From Symbiodinium natans (Eukaryota; Sar; Dinophyceae; Suessiales; Symbiodiniaceae): a DNA stretch of 64,000 bases. The stretch covers positions 533,501 to 597,500 of the forward strand of contig CAJNDS010002110.1 of assembly GCA_905221605.1 (NCBI GenBank), written 5' to 3'. Every line of letters begins with the position of its first letter. The first letter of the stretch is position 1. Made by a program: the position numbers and the translations under genes. The notes under the pieces were generated by a model. The model was not told the DNA's origin, did no database searches, and was given only the letters and a program-made list of their open reading frames with translations. Below, piece by piece: positions 20,221 through 33,700 of the stretch.

Positions 20221-23200
20221 GGTTTAGGGTTCACGGGTTCAGGGTGTAGGGACCCTTAACATGTGAGGTTTAGGGTTTAGTTGAGCTGGGCTCCGGTCGC
20301 GTTGGGGTCCGGGACACTGCAATGCTGACATGCCTGCCTGAAGGCGCCACGGCCCACACCTAGCAAAGCCTTGCGGATCTGCAACAGACAGCACCAGGAT
20401 CCCAGGGTTTCGGGTTTATGCCTAACTGTATGGAGCCTGAAATCAATAGGTTCGGGGCCTAGCCATCTACTTCATATGCTTCGCCGGTCTTGCCACAAAT
20501 CTCATCGCGCAAGAGATGGGGAGACTCTCCAGATGTCGCCGAAGCAGAAACCCGAAACGCTAAACTTGGGATGTTCCCCCTTACCTAACAGTCCTTAATA
20601 GGAATCATACCCCGAAGTATCGTCCCACTATAAGGACTGTTAGTACAAGCCCTAAACCGAAACAAACCCCAACAACGCAGAGGCTACCTCAGCCTCAGAA
20701 CTTCCTACAGATGCCACGGCCAGACGCTCGGGTCCTTTTGGGCCTAGTGTCGCAACCCGACACCCCAATCTCTACACACCGAGCCCCAAACCCTACATAC
20801 TACGACGATTTGTCTTAAGAACCCCCCAACAAAGACTTCCACATAAGGGCCATAGAGGGATGATTATTCTGATTTTTTGGGTGGTTCTTTCTTTTTGCTT
20901 AAGAACCACCCAAAAAACTCAGAATCATCATCCCTCTATGGCCCTTATGTGGAAGTCTTTTGTTGGGGGGTCCTTAAGACAAATCGTCGTAGTATGTAGG
21001 GTTTGGGGCTCAGGGTGTGGGGCTTGGGGTGTCGGGTTGCGACCCTAAAACCTCCCTAAACCCTAAACCCTAAACCCAGGAGCCCCCAGAGCCCTGTAGA
21101 GCCCCAAGCCTCGGCCACGGCGGCGCCGTGTGCTTCCGACAGGTTCATAGCCAGGGGGTGCCTTGGTTCCCCCTCATTTGGCTGGGTTTAGGGTTCAGGG
21201 TGTAGGGTTTAGGGTTTAGCATCTTGTTGGGACGAATCTCCAAGTAACCAAGGAGGAAGAAGATGAGACTGTATTGTACCTACAACATAAGGAACCTTAC
21301 ACAGTTTAAAGCTCATGCGTTCACGAAGTAAGGTTGTGATCAATGTGTTTTGGATTCGCCGCGTAATGAAGGGACTCTGCTAAAAGTATAGCTACAAATC
21401 TTCAGGAGATACACGCTGCATGGGCCCTTGCCTATACTGTATCCACCCCAGCCACCCCCACCCGCCTTTATCAAATGAGGCCTAAACCCTAAACCCCTTT
21501 AGGGCCCTAAACCCTCATAAGCTCCGAAACCCTAAACTGCAAACCCTAATAAATCCTAAACCCTAAACCCTAAACCCTAAACCCTAAACCCTAAACCCTA
21601 AACCCTAAACAGGTCAGGTTCGGCGCCGGATCAGCAGGGCCAGCGCCTGCCGCAGCTGGCTGCCTCGAGCCGCGGAGGGCACCTCAGCTTGGTCTGGGAG
21701 GGGGGAGGAGTGGGGGTGGGTGGGGCGGGGAGGAGGTTTAGGGTTTAGGGTTTAGGGTTTAGGGTCTAGGGTCTAGGGTTTAGGGTTTAGGGTCTAGGGT
21801 TTAGGGTTTAGGGTTAGCACCCCAGCTGGGGGGAGAGCGGAGAGCGCAAACTTATGTTCGGGGTGGTAGGGGTGATCCTCAGGGTTCTATGGCCCACGTA
21901 AACCCGGGGGCTATCATAAACTTCTGGTTTGGGGTTTGGGGGTCTGGGGTTCAGGACCAAAAGGGGAAGGTTTAGGGTTTTGGGTTTGGGGTTTTTAGGG
22001 TTTGGGGTTTAGGGTTTAGGGTTTAGGGTTTAGGGTTTGGGGGTTTGGGGTTTTGTAGGGGTTCGGGACCAGAAGAAGGAAGCCCTGCTTCGTCAGCATG
22101 GAAGGTCAATTATGTTTGGGCTTTCTTGAGGGCTTATCGGTTTTATGGAGCCAGGGAGCCAAATTGTTTACCGCATTCTATATATATATATACACATCTA
22201 TATATATATATAACCTTTATCTTGTGGCAGAATTCAGCACCCTAAGCCCTGCACCCTACATCCATCCCCTAAACCCAAAACCTCCCAAACCTTAAAATCT
22301 AAGGGGTGCCCCCTGAAGGGAGCTTGGTTTCAGAGGACCTCCCCGCATTAGGAAGCGTTAGGAAGCTTTAAGGAGGCCCCAAGGGGAAGTCTTAGGGCTA
22401 TACATGGAGTCAGTAGTCCGCTTTGGAGGCTTTTTTTTATAGGAGTTTTAGTGGGGTTCAGGGTTTAGGGATGTGCTTTATAAGCCCCCGTATACCCGTA
22501 TGGTAGTACTGACCTACGCCTCCCCGCAAAGCTGGGAACCCCAAAACCTGTTAGGGTTTATAGGGTTCAGGGTTCCAGAATTTAGGGTTTAGAGTTTAGG
22601 GTCCTCTTAGGGACTATTGTCATGCTACAAAAAGTTGCTAAGCCCTAAACCCGACTACCCCCCCCCCCCCCCCAAAAAAAAAAAAAAAAAAACTACAACC
22701 TTAAACCCCACTATGACCCCCAAAAACCCTATACCCCTAAAACCCATAACATCTAGAATATTCGAGAATGCCAAGCCCAACCCAACCCTAAACCCTAAAC
22801 CCCACCGAGGCACGTAGAGCGTTGGGGCGTCCTCTGCTGGCTCCTCGGAGAGGTATGCCAGAACTGTCTCGCTCCCGCGGACCAGCGCCTGGCTAAACTC
22901 AACTTCGGCGTTTGCTACTGGGTGTAGGGTTTAGGGTTTAAGGTTTAGGGCTTCATGCTCAAAGGACTGATATTCTAGGGTTTTTGGGCTTAGGGTGTAG
23001 GGTGTAGGGTTTGGGGGTTAAGTTTTTGGGCCTAAAGGCCCAAGCTTTTGGGCTATTTTGAGCCTTAGGGCTGCTATTATTTGCTTAAGAAACTCCAAAC
23101 AATGTAAAGTAACAATCCCTAATATTGCTGTTTTTTTTTTTTTTTTGGGGGGGGGGGGGGTTCTTAGGCAACTGGTAGTCTAAGGGGCTTTAAACAATTG

Positions 23201-26200
23201 GTTCAGGATTTGCCGTGGGTCTCTGAGGTCTTCTGGCGATGGCTTTCGTATTTGTTTTAGCCTTGTCTCCAAGCTTCTGGCAGTGCGGGCCTGCGGGCCC
23301 ACAGGGCTGCAACGTCAAGGGGGTCATACTCGGACCCCTAAGGATTTACCGCTAAGAGGTTCATACACTCCTAATTTGGCCCCTTCTATTGGTAGAGGCC
23401 CATGACAGCGCTTATCTATGAACCGATTGCCAAATCTCTACATCTGATCTCTGAACAAACGCCTTGCGTGTCTGTGATGGGTGTTTAGCAGGAGCACGAG
23501 AACACGGACCTCGTGCCGTAACCACAGACTGAGAGGGGAGATGCTAAGAGCCAGATTAACAATCACCCGGCTTCGGGTTTAAGGTTGCCCCAGTGACCAG
23601 TAGGATTGGAAAGGGCCCCCCCTCCGGATCCCTAAATCTTTTACGCAGCCGAGACCCGGCACTCGAAACACTACTCCTAAAGCCAATTGCTACAAACCCT
23701 AAACCCTGAAGCCTCAAACCCTCAAACCCAAAAACCCTAAAGCCCTAAAACCCTGAAACCCTAAAACCCTAAAACCCTAAAACCCTAAAACCCTACAAAA
23801 CCCTACAAAACCCACAAGCCCTACAAAGCTAAACCCTAAACCCTAAACCCTAAACCCTAAAACCCTAAACTCTAAGCATGTTCGCACGGGAGCCTCCGCC
23901 TCTCTGATGCGCAGCCGCTGCAGCAAGGCGCTGCGCTGATCCACGGCCTCCGGCACCAGCAGCTTAGGGTTTAGGGTTTAGGGTTTAGGGTTTAGGGTTC
24001 AGGGTTCAGGGTTTAGGGTTTAGGGTTTAGGGTTTAGGGTTTAGGGTTTAGGGTTTAGGGTTTAGGGTTATAGGGTTTAGGGTTTAGGCCTGGTACAACA
24101 GAGGATGCTGCTCGTTCAGCCACACCTGGACATAGGCCTGAGCTGCTTTTTTGGGGGGGTTTGGGGCGGCTTTGGGGGCTCCAAGTGAGTTCTGGTTCCT
24201 GCGATGAATCACTCCACAGGTAACAGCCGTGGTTGCGTGTGTCTTTGAAAGAGAGGTTTAGGGTTTAGGGTTTAGGGTTTATAGGGTTTAGGGCTGCTAG
24301 TAGGTCTGCGTTCGCAGTGCTCGTAGGGACTTGCAGGCCTTGCCCAAGAAACGGCCTCAAAAGCACACACGCGCGTGATCCAAAGCTAGTAGGAACCCTG
24401 AACCCGACACTGCACCCCGAAGCCTGTCTCTATGTCTGGTGGGACCCAGGATTCCGCAGTTGACATCGACTGCCTTCTTCTCCTCATGCTCACCCACATA
24501 GAGCGCTTTCTTTTTTTTTTGTATGTGTGTGTGTGTGTTTTGTTTTTGTTTTTTCCTAGGGTTCGAGGTTTAGGGCGCTGAGTCAGGGCACTCGCCTTGT
24601 TGGGGAGAATTAGGTTTCATACCTGTGGCGGGTGGGCCAAGCGGTGGTCGTCCATGGGTGGCCAGACAGGGCGTTTTGCCTGAAATCAACAGCTTCTGGC
24701 CACTCCGTTTGGATACGGGCCAGCAATCCAGGTGTTTAGGGGCTGATAACGTCATAAACCTTTATACAAATTGGCATACTGGCACTACTGGGCATCCAAG
24801 TAGGGTTTCAGCTTTAGGCTTTAGGGGTAACCCTTCATCCCTTTTGGCACAGGCTTTTCGTGAATCTCGCCTTAAACCCTAAACCCTAAACTCTAAACGT
24901 CCTAAATCAACGCCCCAAACCTAAAAACCCTAGACCCTAAGTGAACCTTTAGAAAAGAAGGGCACGTATTGGGTTTAGCCCTGTCTTCGTAGGCCAAGCC
25001 CAGATGCCATCGTGACGCGGAGTGCCTCGGCAGCGTCTCGCCCGTCGCTCTCACCCAGCACCTGCGCAGCAAACTGCAGGGTTTAGGGTTTAGGGTTAGG
25101 GATTAGGGTTTAGGGTTTAGGGCTAAGGTTTAGCTTTTTTTTAGGGTTTAGGGTTTAATGTTTAGGGCTTTTTTTAGGGTTTAGGGTTTAGGGTGTAGGG
25201 TTTTTTTAGGGTTTAGGATTTAGGGTTTATGGTTAGGGCTTTTTTTCGGATTTAGGGTTTAGGGTTTAGGGTTTACGTGGCAAGGTGGACTGTCGTAGCC
25301 CACAAGACCCAAACCCTAAACCCTAAACCAGCATGTCAAACGCCAGGTTGGCCACCTGACCGCACAAGGAGTTGGGTGACCCTCAATGAGATGCACTTGT
25401 TGAAGCTGCGTGGTGCCCTCCTGTCGCCATCCGGCGTTGACCTACTCAGCTGCAGTTGCCAGGAACTCGGCTGCAGGGACATTAACAGGAACATCAGGAT
25501 GGATTTGCAAGCAGTGCGCGCGAAGCCAACACCAGACCGTGCTGGGGTTTCGAGTTTAGAGAGTTCGGGTTGAGAACGCCACCTAGGCTGCTGGGATCCC
25601 CAGCGACCAGAAAGTGAAAAAATGCACCCTCCTGTAGCGTTTAGGGTTTAAGGTTGTACTTGAACATTGACACCGAAAACCTCAACCCTAAAACCCGAGA
25701 TTTGTGGCCTGGCGCTGCCTTGGAAGATGGTCCTCGCACCCTCAACCCCTAAACTCACTCAGTTCGGTTCCCTGTGTCCTTCCTTAAAGGGTAGCCCTAA
25801 ACCCTAAACCCTAAACCCTACACCCTAAGGCGAACTTTAGGAGCAAGTACCTGGTTACATGGGGCCGACCTCCACCGGCGGCAGCGAGGGCGGCGGACTC
25901 GCGAGGCCGGGCGGGGGAGGCCTGGAAGGTGATGGCAACTTTCGGGTTAGGGTTTAGGGTTTAGGGTTTAGGGTTTAGGGTCTGGGTTTAGGGTTTAGGG
26001 TTTAGGGTTTAGGGTTTAGGGATTAGGGATTAGGGTTTAGGGTTTAGGGTTTAGGGCTCAGGGTTTAGGGTTTAGGGTTTAGAGAAACCCAAACTATAGA
26101 CACCCAGCGCGATTCCCTATAACAAGGACCCAAGCCCCCACCTAGTGCCCCGGTGCGCTGCAGTGTCTATGGATGGCGCCTGAAAATGTATGAAGACGAA

Positions 26201-29200
26201 AAGTGCAGGTAGCATAGGCCACATGACAGCAACTTGGCTGACTTCTGAACCCCTCCTAAAAGTTTAACTTTTATAGGCTCCTTATTGTAGTTTCTACAAA
26301 AACCAAAAAGGTTAAAGGCCCAAGAGACAGCCAGAAGAAAAGCCACCGGTTCCCCCCGAGGCTTCTGCAATGTCTCGCCGGCCAAGTCCGCACGCTTCAT
26401 GCCCAGCATCTCGAACTTCGCGAAGTACCTTCAGGAAACCAGTGGTGCGTGGGCAGACTCGGGGGGCTTCGGCACACCCCGATAACCCCCTTAACCCTCA
26501 GAAGCCTAAGCCCCCAAACCCCGAAGCCTAAACCCTAACTCCCTAAACTCCAACTCCCTAAGCCCCGAACCCCTGAAGCCTAAAGCCAAAAGCCAAAACC
26601 CAATGCCTTGAACTCAAAACTGCTTCCTTGTTAGGGTTTGTATTCAAACTTATCATTTTTATTCCTTCTTGGGAATTCGATATGACACAACTGCAAACTA
26701 TAACCAACAAGGGCCCAGAAAACAAGATGGCCTGCCGAGGCCTGGATGGAGCACTGCGCAGTCGCTGTCTCCTGGCCCAAGGCCCAAGGGGCGGAAGAGA
26801 CCCAGAGTTCATGTGGGTTCAGGGTTTAGGGTTTAGGGTTTAGGGTAACCTCCCCACAACCATCGCGCTCGCGCTCCTCCCTGCGCGGGGGACAGGAAGA
26901 CTTCGACTCCAGTGCTTGGCAGCTCCTGGAAACCCAAGAGAGTTTTGGGGCTTAGGGTTTTAGTTTAGGATTTAGGGTGTAGGGTTTGGGGTTTAGGGTG
27001 TAGGGTTGGGGTTGTTGAAGGGATCTACTGGCTTTTCAGAAGCCATCGCAAATGTAGGACTGTAGGTAGGATTTAGCATGTACGGTTTAAGGGTGACCTT
27101 GTGCTTAATGTTTCGGGTTTGCGATTTGGGGCTCAGGGCCCATGTTTCAGTGTCCACTCTAAGCCCCAAGCATTGCGCAACCGCGTAGGGCAAAGAAATC
27201 TGCAAATTATCGAGGGAGGGGGGTTCATGGTAGGTAGGTACCTAGCAAGCCTTAGGGAGCAGTGGGGAGCATTATAAGCTAACCTTGGGTTACGTACCCC
27301 CGTTGAACCCGCACCTTAGAAAGGGACCCCAACACCCTTTGCTTCGATCTGGGGCTTAGGGTTTAGGGTTGAGGGTGCTTAAGACTTCGGAAAGCACCAT
27401 AAAAAACCCCGAATGGCCTACAACCCTGAAACCCCCAAAAGCTCCAAACCCTAAACCCTAAACCCTAAACCCTAAACCCTAAACCCTATAAACCCTGAAA
27501 CGCCTAGAGCCAGCCCCCAAACAGACCTGGAGCCCAAGAACCCGAACACCCTGGAACCCCCTACATCCCTGGAGGCCCTGCAGCCCTCAACTTGGAATGT
27601 TCCCTAAACTCTAAACCCTAAACCCTAAACCCTAAACGGTCCTTAGCAGGGATGATAGTGCACCCGATGATCATCCCTACTAAGGCCTGTTTTCATAAGG
27701 GGGAAACATCCCAACCCTAAACCCTAAACCCTAAACCCTAAACCCTAAACCCTAAACCCTAAACCCTGAACCCTATAAGCGCTAACCCTAAACGCGAAGC
27801 CGCCCTGAGCGCGAGAGCCTCGTCTGGTTTGCCTGACTGTGGGCGACTCCAGCTGACCCAACCGTGGCTCCCTCGAGTCTGGTTTCTTTTTTTGTTCTTG
27901 AGGGTTTAGGGTTTAGGGTTTAGGGTTTAGGGTTTAGGGCTAGGGTATAGGGCTTAGGGCTTAGGGTTTAGGGTTTAGGGTTTAGGGTTTAGGGTTTAGG
28001 GTTAGGGTTTAGGGTTTAGGGCTAGGGTATAGGGCTTAGGGTTTGGGATGTTCCCCCTTCTACTAACAGTCCTTTATGGGGACTCGAATAGGGGGCACTC
28101 GAATCCCCCTTGAGGAATGTTAGCATAGGGGGGCGGCGCATCCCCGGGTTGAGGGGGGTTTAGGGTTTAGGGTTTAGGGTTTAGGGTTTAGGGTTTAGGG
28201 TTTAGGGTTTAGGGTTCAGGGTTTAGGGTTTAGGGGCTTGAGGGGCTTTACCTCCAGACTGGGGGGTTCATTTGTGTTTTTGTTTCGGGGGTTAGGGGTT
28301 TCAGGTGTTGTTAGGTTTGGGGGATTAGGGGATTCAGGGCTTAGGGCTACTATTTGCTTAAGAACCGAAGGTGTTGGATTTCGGGTGCAGGGTTGGGTCT
28401 CCAGCTTGTAAGTTTACCTCCAGGTTTAGGGTTTAGTTAGGGTGCACTTGAAGGGAGCCCTGGGGCAGAGCGAGTTTAGGGCCGAGGATGCAGCATTCAG
28501 GTTTTTGCAGTTTCAGTAGAAGCTGAGGAGATAAACCTAAACCGCAAACCCAACCGCCTGAACCCCCTAAACCCCCCTAAACCCCCCCAAACCCCCCCGA
28601 ACCACCTGAACCCCCTATAAAGCCCCAAACCCTAAACCCTAAACCTAAACCCTAGACCCTAAACCCGAAGCCCTTCAGACCAGTGCAAGAAAGACATCAT
28701 GCGCCGGGGGGCTCGTTGGCAGCGCCGCATACTTGGCAAAGAGCTTGCGCAGCTCCTGGAATGCGGTTTAGGGTTTAGGGTTTAGGGTTTAGGGTTTAGG
28801 GTTTAGGGTTTAGGGTTTAGGGCTGCCAGCCCTAAACCCTACACCGAAACCTATCAAAACCCGCTCTCAAAACCCCTAGCCTTGAGGGCTTTGGCAGCTC
28901 GCAAGCAACCAGAGGTTGCAAAGCTGTTCGCCGCTAAGCCCTGTAAACCTAAACACTCAAGCCCAAAAGGAACCAGATTCATTAGCTCTCAGAAGCCTGG
29001 AAGAACAGCGCGCATTCCACATGGGGGGGGGGGGGGGGGACGTTCCAAAGCTAGGGCTCAATGCTTTAGTATGGATGTTACCCCTTGTACTTACAGGCCT
29101 TAATAATGAGTTGTACCATAATCCCTATTAAGGGCTGTTCGTATAAGGGGGAACATCTCAATGAATCAAATTGCTGATTCACAAGGGGCCCACTTTTGCT

Positions 29201-30702
29201 TGGGCTCCCCAACGGCTTCGACGGGCTAGTCTCAAGTCCCCTGCGGCGCGTTCGTATAGGTCCCAATCTAACGATACGGTCTAGAGCTACCCGGCTTCGC
29301 GAATGTCTAGACGTACTGTTTATTGGATTGAAACGAGGTACCTCGCATAAGGCTTATATAGGAGGATCTCGGTTGCCGAATTCCGTCATTCCTTGCTATA
29401 TAAACCACCAAGTAAACCCCAAACCTAAACTATATCTTGAGCCCTAACCCTACATCCAAAGCCCTAAGCCCTGACCGGCCTCCACCTTGTCCACGTCCAG
29501 CGCGGCAACTTGCGTGCGCGCCTGTCCTGCGTCTTACTGCAATGCTAGGGCCAAAGGGGCTAAGGCTCAAAAGGTTGCAGGGTGTTTCCCTAAACCCTAA
29601 ACCCTAAACCGTGAACCCTAAACCCTTAAACCCTTAAACCCTACAAACCCTAAACCCTAATTTGGGGGGACCAAGTTCCTGAGCTCGGTGTAGTAGGCGT
29701 ATATTCTATAAGAATCCCTGTGCAAAGATGTACGAGTTTGTTCCAAGTTCCTTCGAGGTTTTTTCTGGTTCTTCTTGCAGGGAATAAGGGAATTAGGTTC
29801 GAGGGTGATTTAGGGTACCTAACTCTGCTCAGAACGACTAAGTCAAGGGTCTAGGGCCCTTTTTCAAGGTCTCCTACGGGAATCTAAGGGCCATGTTTTA
29901 GGGGTACGTCCTTAGGGGTACGAGTCTTAATCCCTTGAAATCCTGAACCCTAAACGCTTTTTTATCAACCCTAAACCCACGAACTCGGAGGTCAGGGGTG
30001 TGCTCGGAGGAGATTCTAAGGGCACCTCCGACTTGATTCATTCCTTCCCAAATGTTCTGAAACGCCAATGACTGAAGGGACCCCTAAACCCTAAACCCTA
30101 TCCCTAACAGCGCAGCGGGCGTTCGAATGTGGGACGCTAGCTTTTTTCTGCCACTTGCCCTCCCCCCCCCCCCCCGGCACCTTAGTGGAAAACGATGTTG
30201 TTTTACTTGCCCCACTTGTTTCACTTGTCCTTTGTGAACTGCTAAGCGAGTTCGGCCACTCGCCCCGCTCGCCCCGCCTGCCCGACCTGCCCCGCCGTGC
30301 CCTCGAGCTTGGGGAAGTGGGAGAGGTGGAGAGTGAGAGAAGAGGCGGGGGCGGGGGGGAATATTCCCAAAGAGCCCAATATTGCTTAATTAAGGAATGT
30401 TCCTTAAATCATATAGGGATCCTTAATAATTTTTATTATATGTATAATTAAATATTTTACTTATGATTATACATTATGATTTAAGGTATTCCTTATTAAG
30501 CAATATTGGGCTCTGTGGGTTGTGGTCCAGTGGGGGCAAGTGGGGCAAGGAGGGCAAGCATGTTGGCAGTGGGTCAAAGGGCCCCAAGCTCCCTCCCCAA
30601 ACCCACAACCCTACATACAGCTTGGCCCTGCTCGCCCCAACCACAAACAACAGCCGTCTGACGCAGACTTGGGGTTGGGGCGAGCACGGCGCAAGAGGGA
30701 AG

Positions 30703-30737
<35 letters not shown>

Positions 30738-33700
30738 TTGCCCAACACTTGCCCCTAAACCCTAAACCCCTAAACCCTAAACCCCTAACCCCTCAACCCT
30801 CAACCCTAAACCCTAAACCCTAAACCCTAGCCCTAAACCCTAAACCCTAGAAGGCAGGAGCTCCTGGACCGAGCCACTTGAAGAGGTCGCCCAACAGGAA
30901 GTCGGCAATCCTGTCGTATGTGGGGGGGGGGGGGGGGTTTCCGAAGTTAGGGTTTAGGGTTTAGGGTTTAGGGTTTGGGGTTTGGGGTTTGGGGTTTGGG
31001 GTTTGGGGTTTGGGGTTTGGGGTTTGGGGTTTGGGGTTTGGGGTTTGGGGTTTGGGGTTTGGGGTGGGTTTATCTTGACCGGTCCTATATGCAGTTTTAG
31101 GGTTTTGTGCTGCAAAAATACAGGTTTTGGGTTCTTAAAGTAGGGTTTAGGCTTGAGGGCAACCTTACATGAACCAGGGTTCGTCTTACTGCTCTTTGTG
31201 AGTGTCTATGATACAGGGTAGTGAGTGTGCATATTGCGTGTCTTTTTTCGGATGCTAGCAATATGAATAAACCCTACTTCGAACGAACCCCAAACGGGTT
31301 TTGGTCCATGACCTTCACAGGGAATAGAGCGACAATTGTTATTTATTTTGTCTTGAGGGTTTAGGGTTAAGGGTTTAGGGTTTAGGAAGTAGGGATTAGG
31401 GTTTAGGGAATAGAAAAAATTGTGTGTGTATAACCCCAATCTTATGTTCATTTGGTCCCAAAGCTAATAGAACCGGAGACGCTAGCTTAGGAAGACACTA
31501 GACACATGCCATGCGGTCGAAAGGTGAGATGAGTACTGGCAAGGTTTCACGCAGTGTTGTACATGACAGCTTCCATGCTGGGCGGATCAAATGCAAAACT
31601 CCTGCGCCATTCGCGACAACCCTAAACCCTAAACCCCAGAACACCAAGAGGCCCTGATTAAAACACAGACTTCTCGGTCGGAACTTGAAAAGCAAAAGTC
31701 AGCCCAAAGCCACACGAAGCGAAGCCTACAAGCCTGAGCCTTGGAGCCCGCCCAGGTAGCTGTCCATGTGTTGTCGGTTGCTTTTGGTGGGGGAGGGGTT
31801 AAGGTTTAGGGTTTATAGGGTTTAGGGTTTAAGGTTTAGGGTTGAGGCCCCTCTCTTTACGCCAGAGCCCCCTGTCTCCTCAGAGCGTCTCTCAGCGACT
31901 TGTCTTCGCCCGCCCGCGCGATGCCTGCGAAGAGGAAAACTGAGGAATAAGGGGAAGCAATCCCTCAAGAAGGGGCCTGGCGTTTAGGGTTTAAGGTTTA
32001 GGGCTTCTCCCTCGTAAGGACCACTAAGTAGAAGCTCGTTCGGGTTTCGAGCCCTCACTTTCGCACACATCATGAAGGTTCAGGGCTATCATTCTGTGCC
32101 TATACCCTAGAATTTAGGGTTAAGGCTTTAGGGTGTAGCCCTAAACCCTAAACCCTAATCCTTGAACCCCAAAACCCAAACCCCAAACCCTACACCCTAA
32201 ACCCTAAACTCAAACTCATAAGCCCGACATAGTTCAAGGCACAGCGGCTATGAATCCTGTGCTCCTCCGTGGGCCACTCCCGCACTCCGAAGGACAGCAG
32301 GGGCTCCTGTGGTTAGGAAAACCCTAAACCCTAAACCCTGAACCCTAAACCCTAAACCCTAAACCTAAACCCTAAACCCTAAACCCTAAACCCTATGTTT
32401 AGGGCTTCGTAGGCGTAGGGTCTTGCCATCGCTGGGTTTGGGGTATCTGGGCTTTGGGGGGGATGGTTTTTAAGGATCGGTGTAATTAGCAGTGTAGGGA
32501 CGTATGTAGGGTTTAGGGTTTAGGGTTTAGGGTGTAGGCTGTAGGGTGTAGGGTGTAGAGTGTAGGGGGTAGGGTTTAGGGCGTTTGGGGTTTAGGGTTT
32601 CGGTTTCAGATTTGGGGTTTAGGGGCGTCCAGGGTTACGGGCATCATAATCAACAAATTCGGTATGCGTGGGGGGGGGGGGGGTCGGTCCCGGTCACGCA
32701 TCCCCCCCCCCCGCCTTTTTTGGCAGTGTCCCGCCAGATCACTCTTGTCGGCATCTTAGCTCCCCCCCTGAACCCTAAGCTGTAAACTCTAAAAGCCCTC
32801 AACCCTAAACCTTTAATCAAAAACCCTAAACCCTACGCCCCTAGCACTAAGCTCGACAAACCCTAAACCCTAGACCCTCTAACCTTTAAACCCTAAACTC
32901 TCAAAATCCTGAACCCTACAAACCCTGAACCCTAAACTTCAAAAAACCCTAACACCTGTAACAAACTTAACTCTTGAAACCCTAAACTCTAAAAACTGCA
33001 CCAACCTCTCTCTCTCTCAAAACCCTGAGTCTCTCAATACCCTAGCTCTAAAAACCCTAAATTGTAAAAACCTTCTCAAAACCCTAAACTCTCAAACCCT
33101 AAACCCTAAGCCCCAAGCCCTCAAAACCCTAAACCCCAAACACCTCGAACTCAAAAAAACCCTCTAAGCCCCTTCTCTCCAAACGCCGAACTCCTCCTCT
33201 AAACCCTAAACTCTCAAAACCCTAAACCCTAGGTCCTAGGCCCTAACCCCTAAACCCCCTAAACCCCCTAAACCCCCTAAACCCCCTAAACCCCCTAAAC
33301 CCCCTAAACCCCCTAACCCCCTAACCCCCTAACCCCCACCCCCTAAACCCCCTAAACCCCTAACCCCCTAAACCCCTAACCCCCTAAAACCCCTAAACGC
33401 CCCTAAAACCCCCTAAACCCCCTAAACCCCCTAACCCCCTAAAACCCCCTAAACCCCCTAAACCCCTAACCCCTAACCCCCTAAACCCCCTAAACCCCCT
33501 AAACCCCCTAAACCCCCCTAAACCCCCTAAAACCCCCTAAAACCCCCAAACCCCCTAAACCCCCTAAACACCCCTAAACCCCCTAAACCCCCTAAACCCC
33601 CTAAACCCCCTAAACCCCCTAAACCCCCTAAACCCCCTAAACCCCCTAAACCCCCTAAACCCCCTAAACCCCCTAAACCCCCTAAACCCCCTAAACCCCC

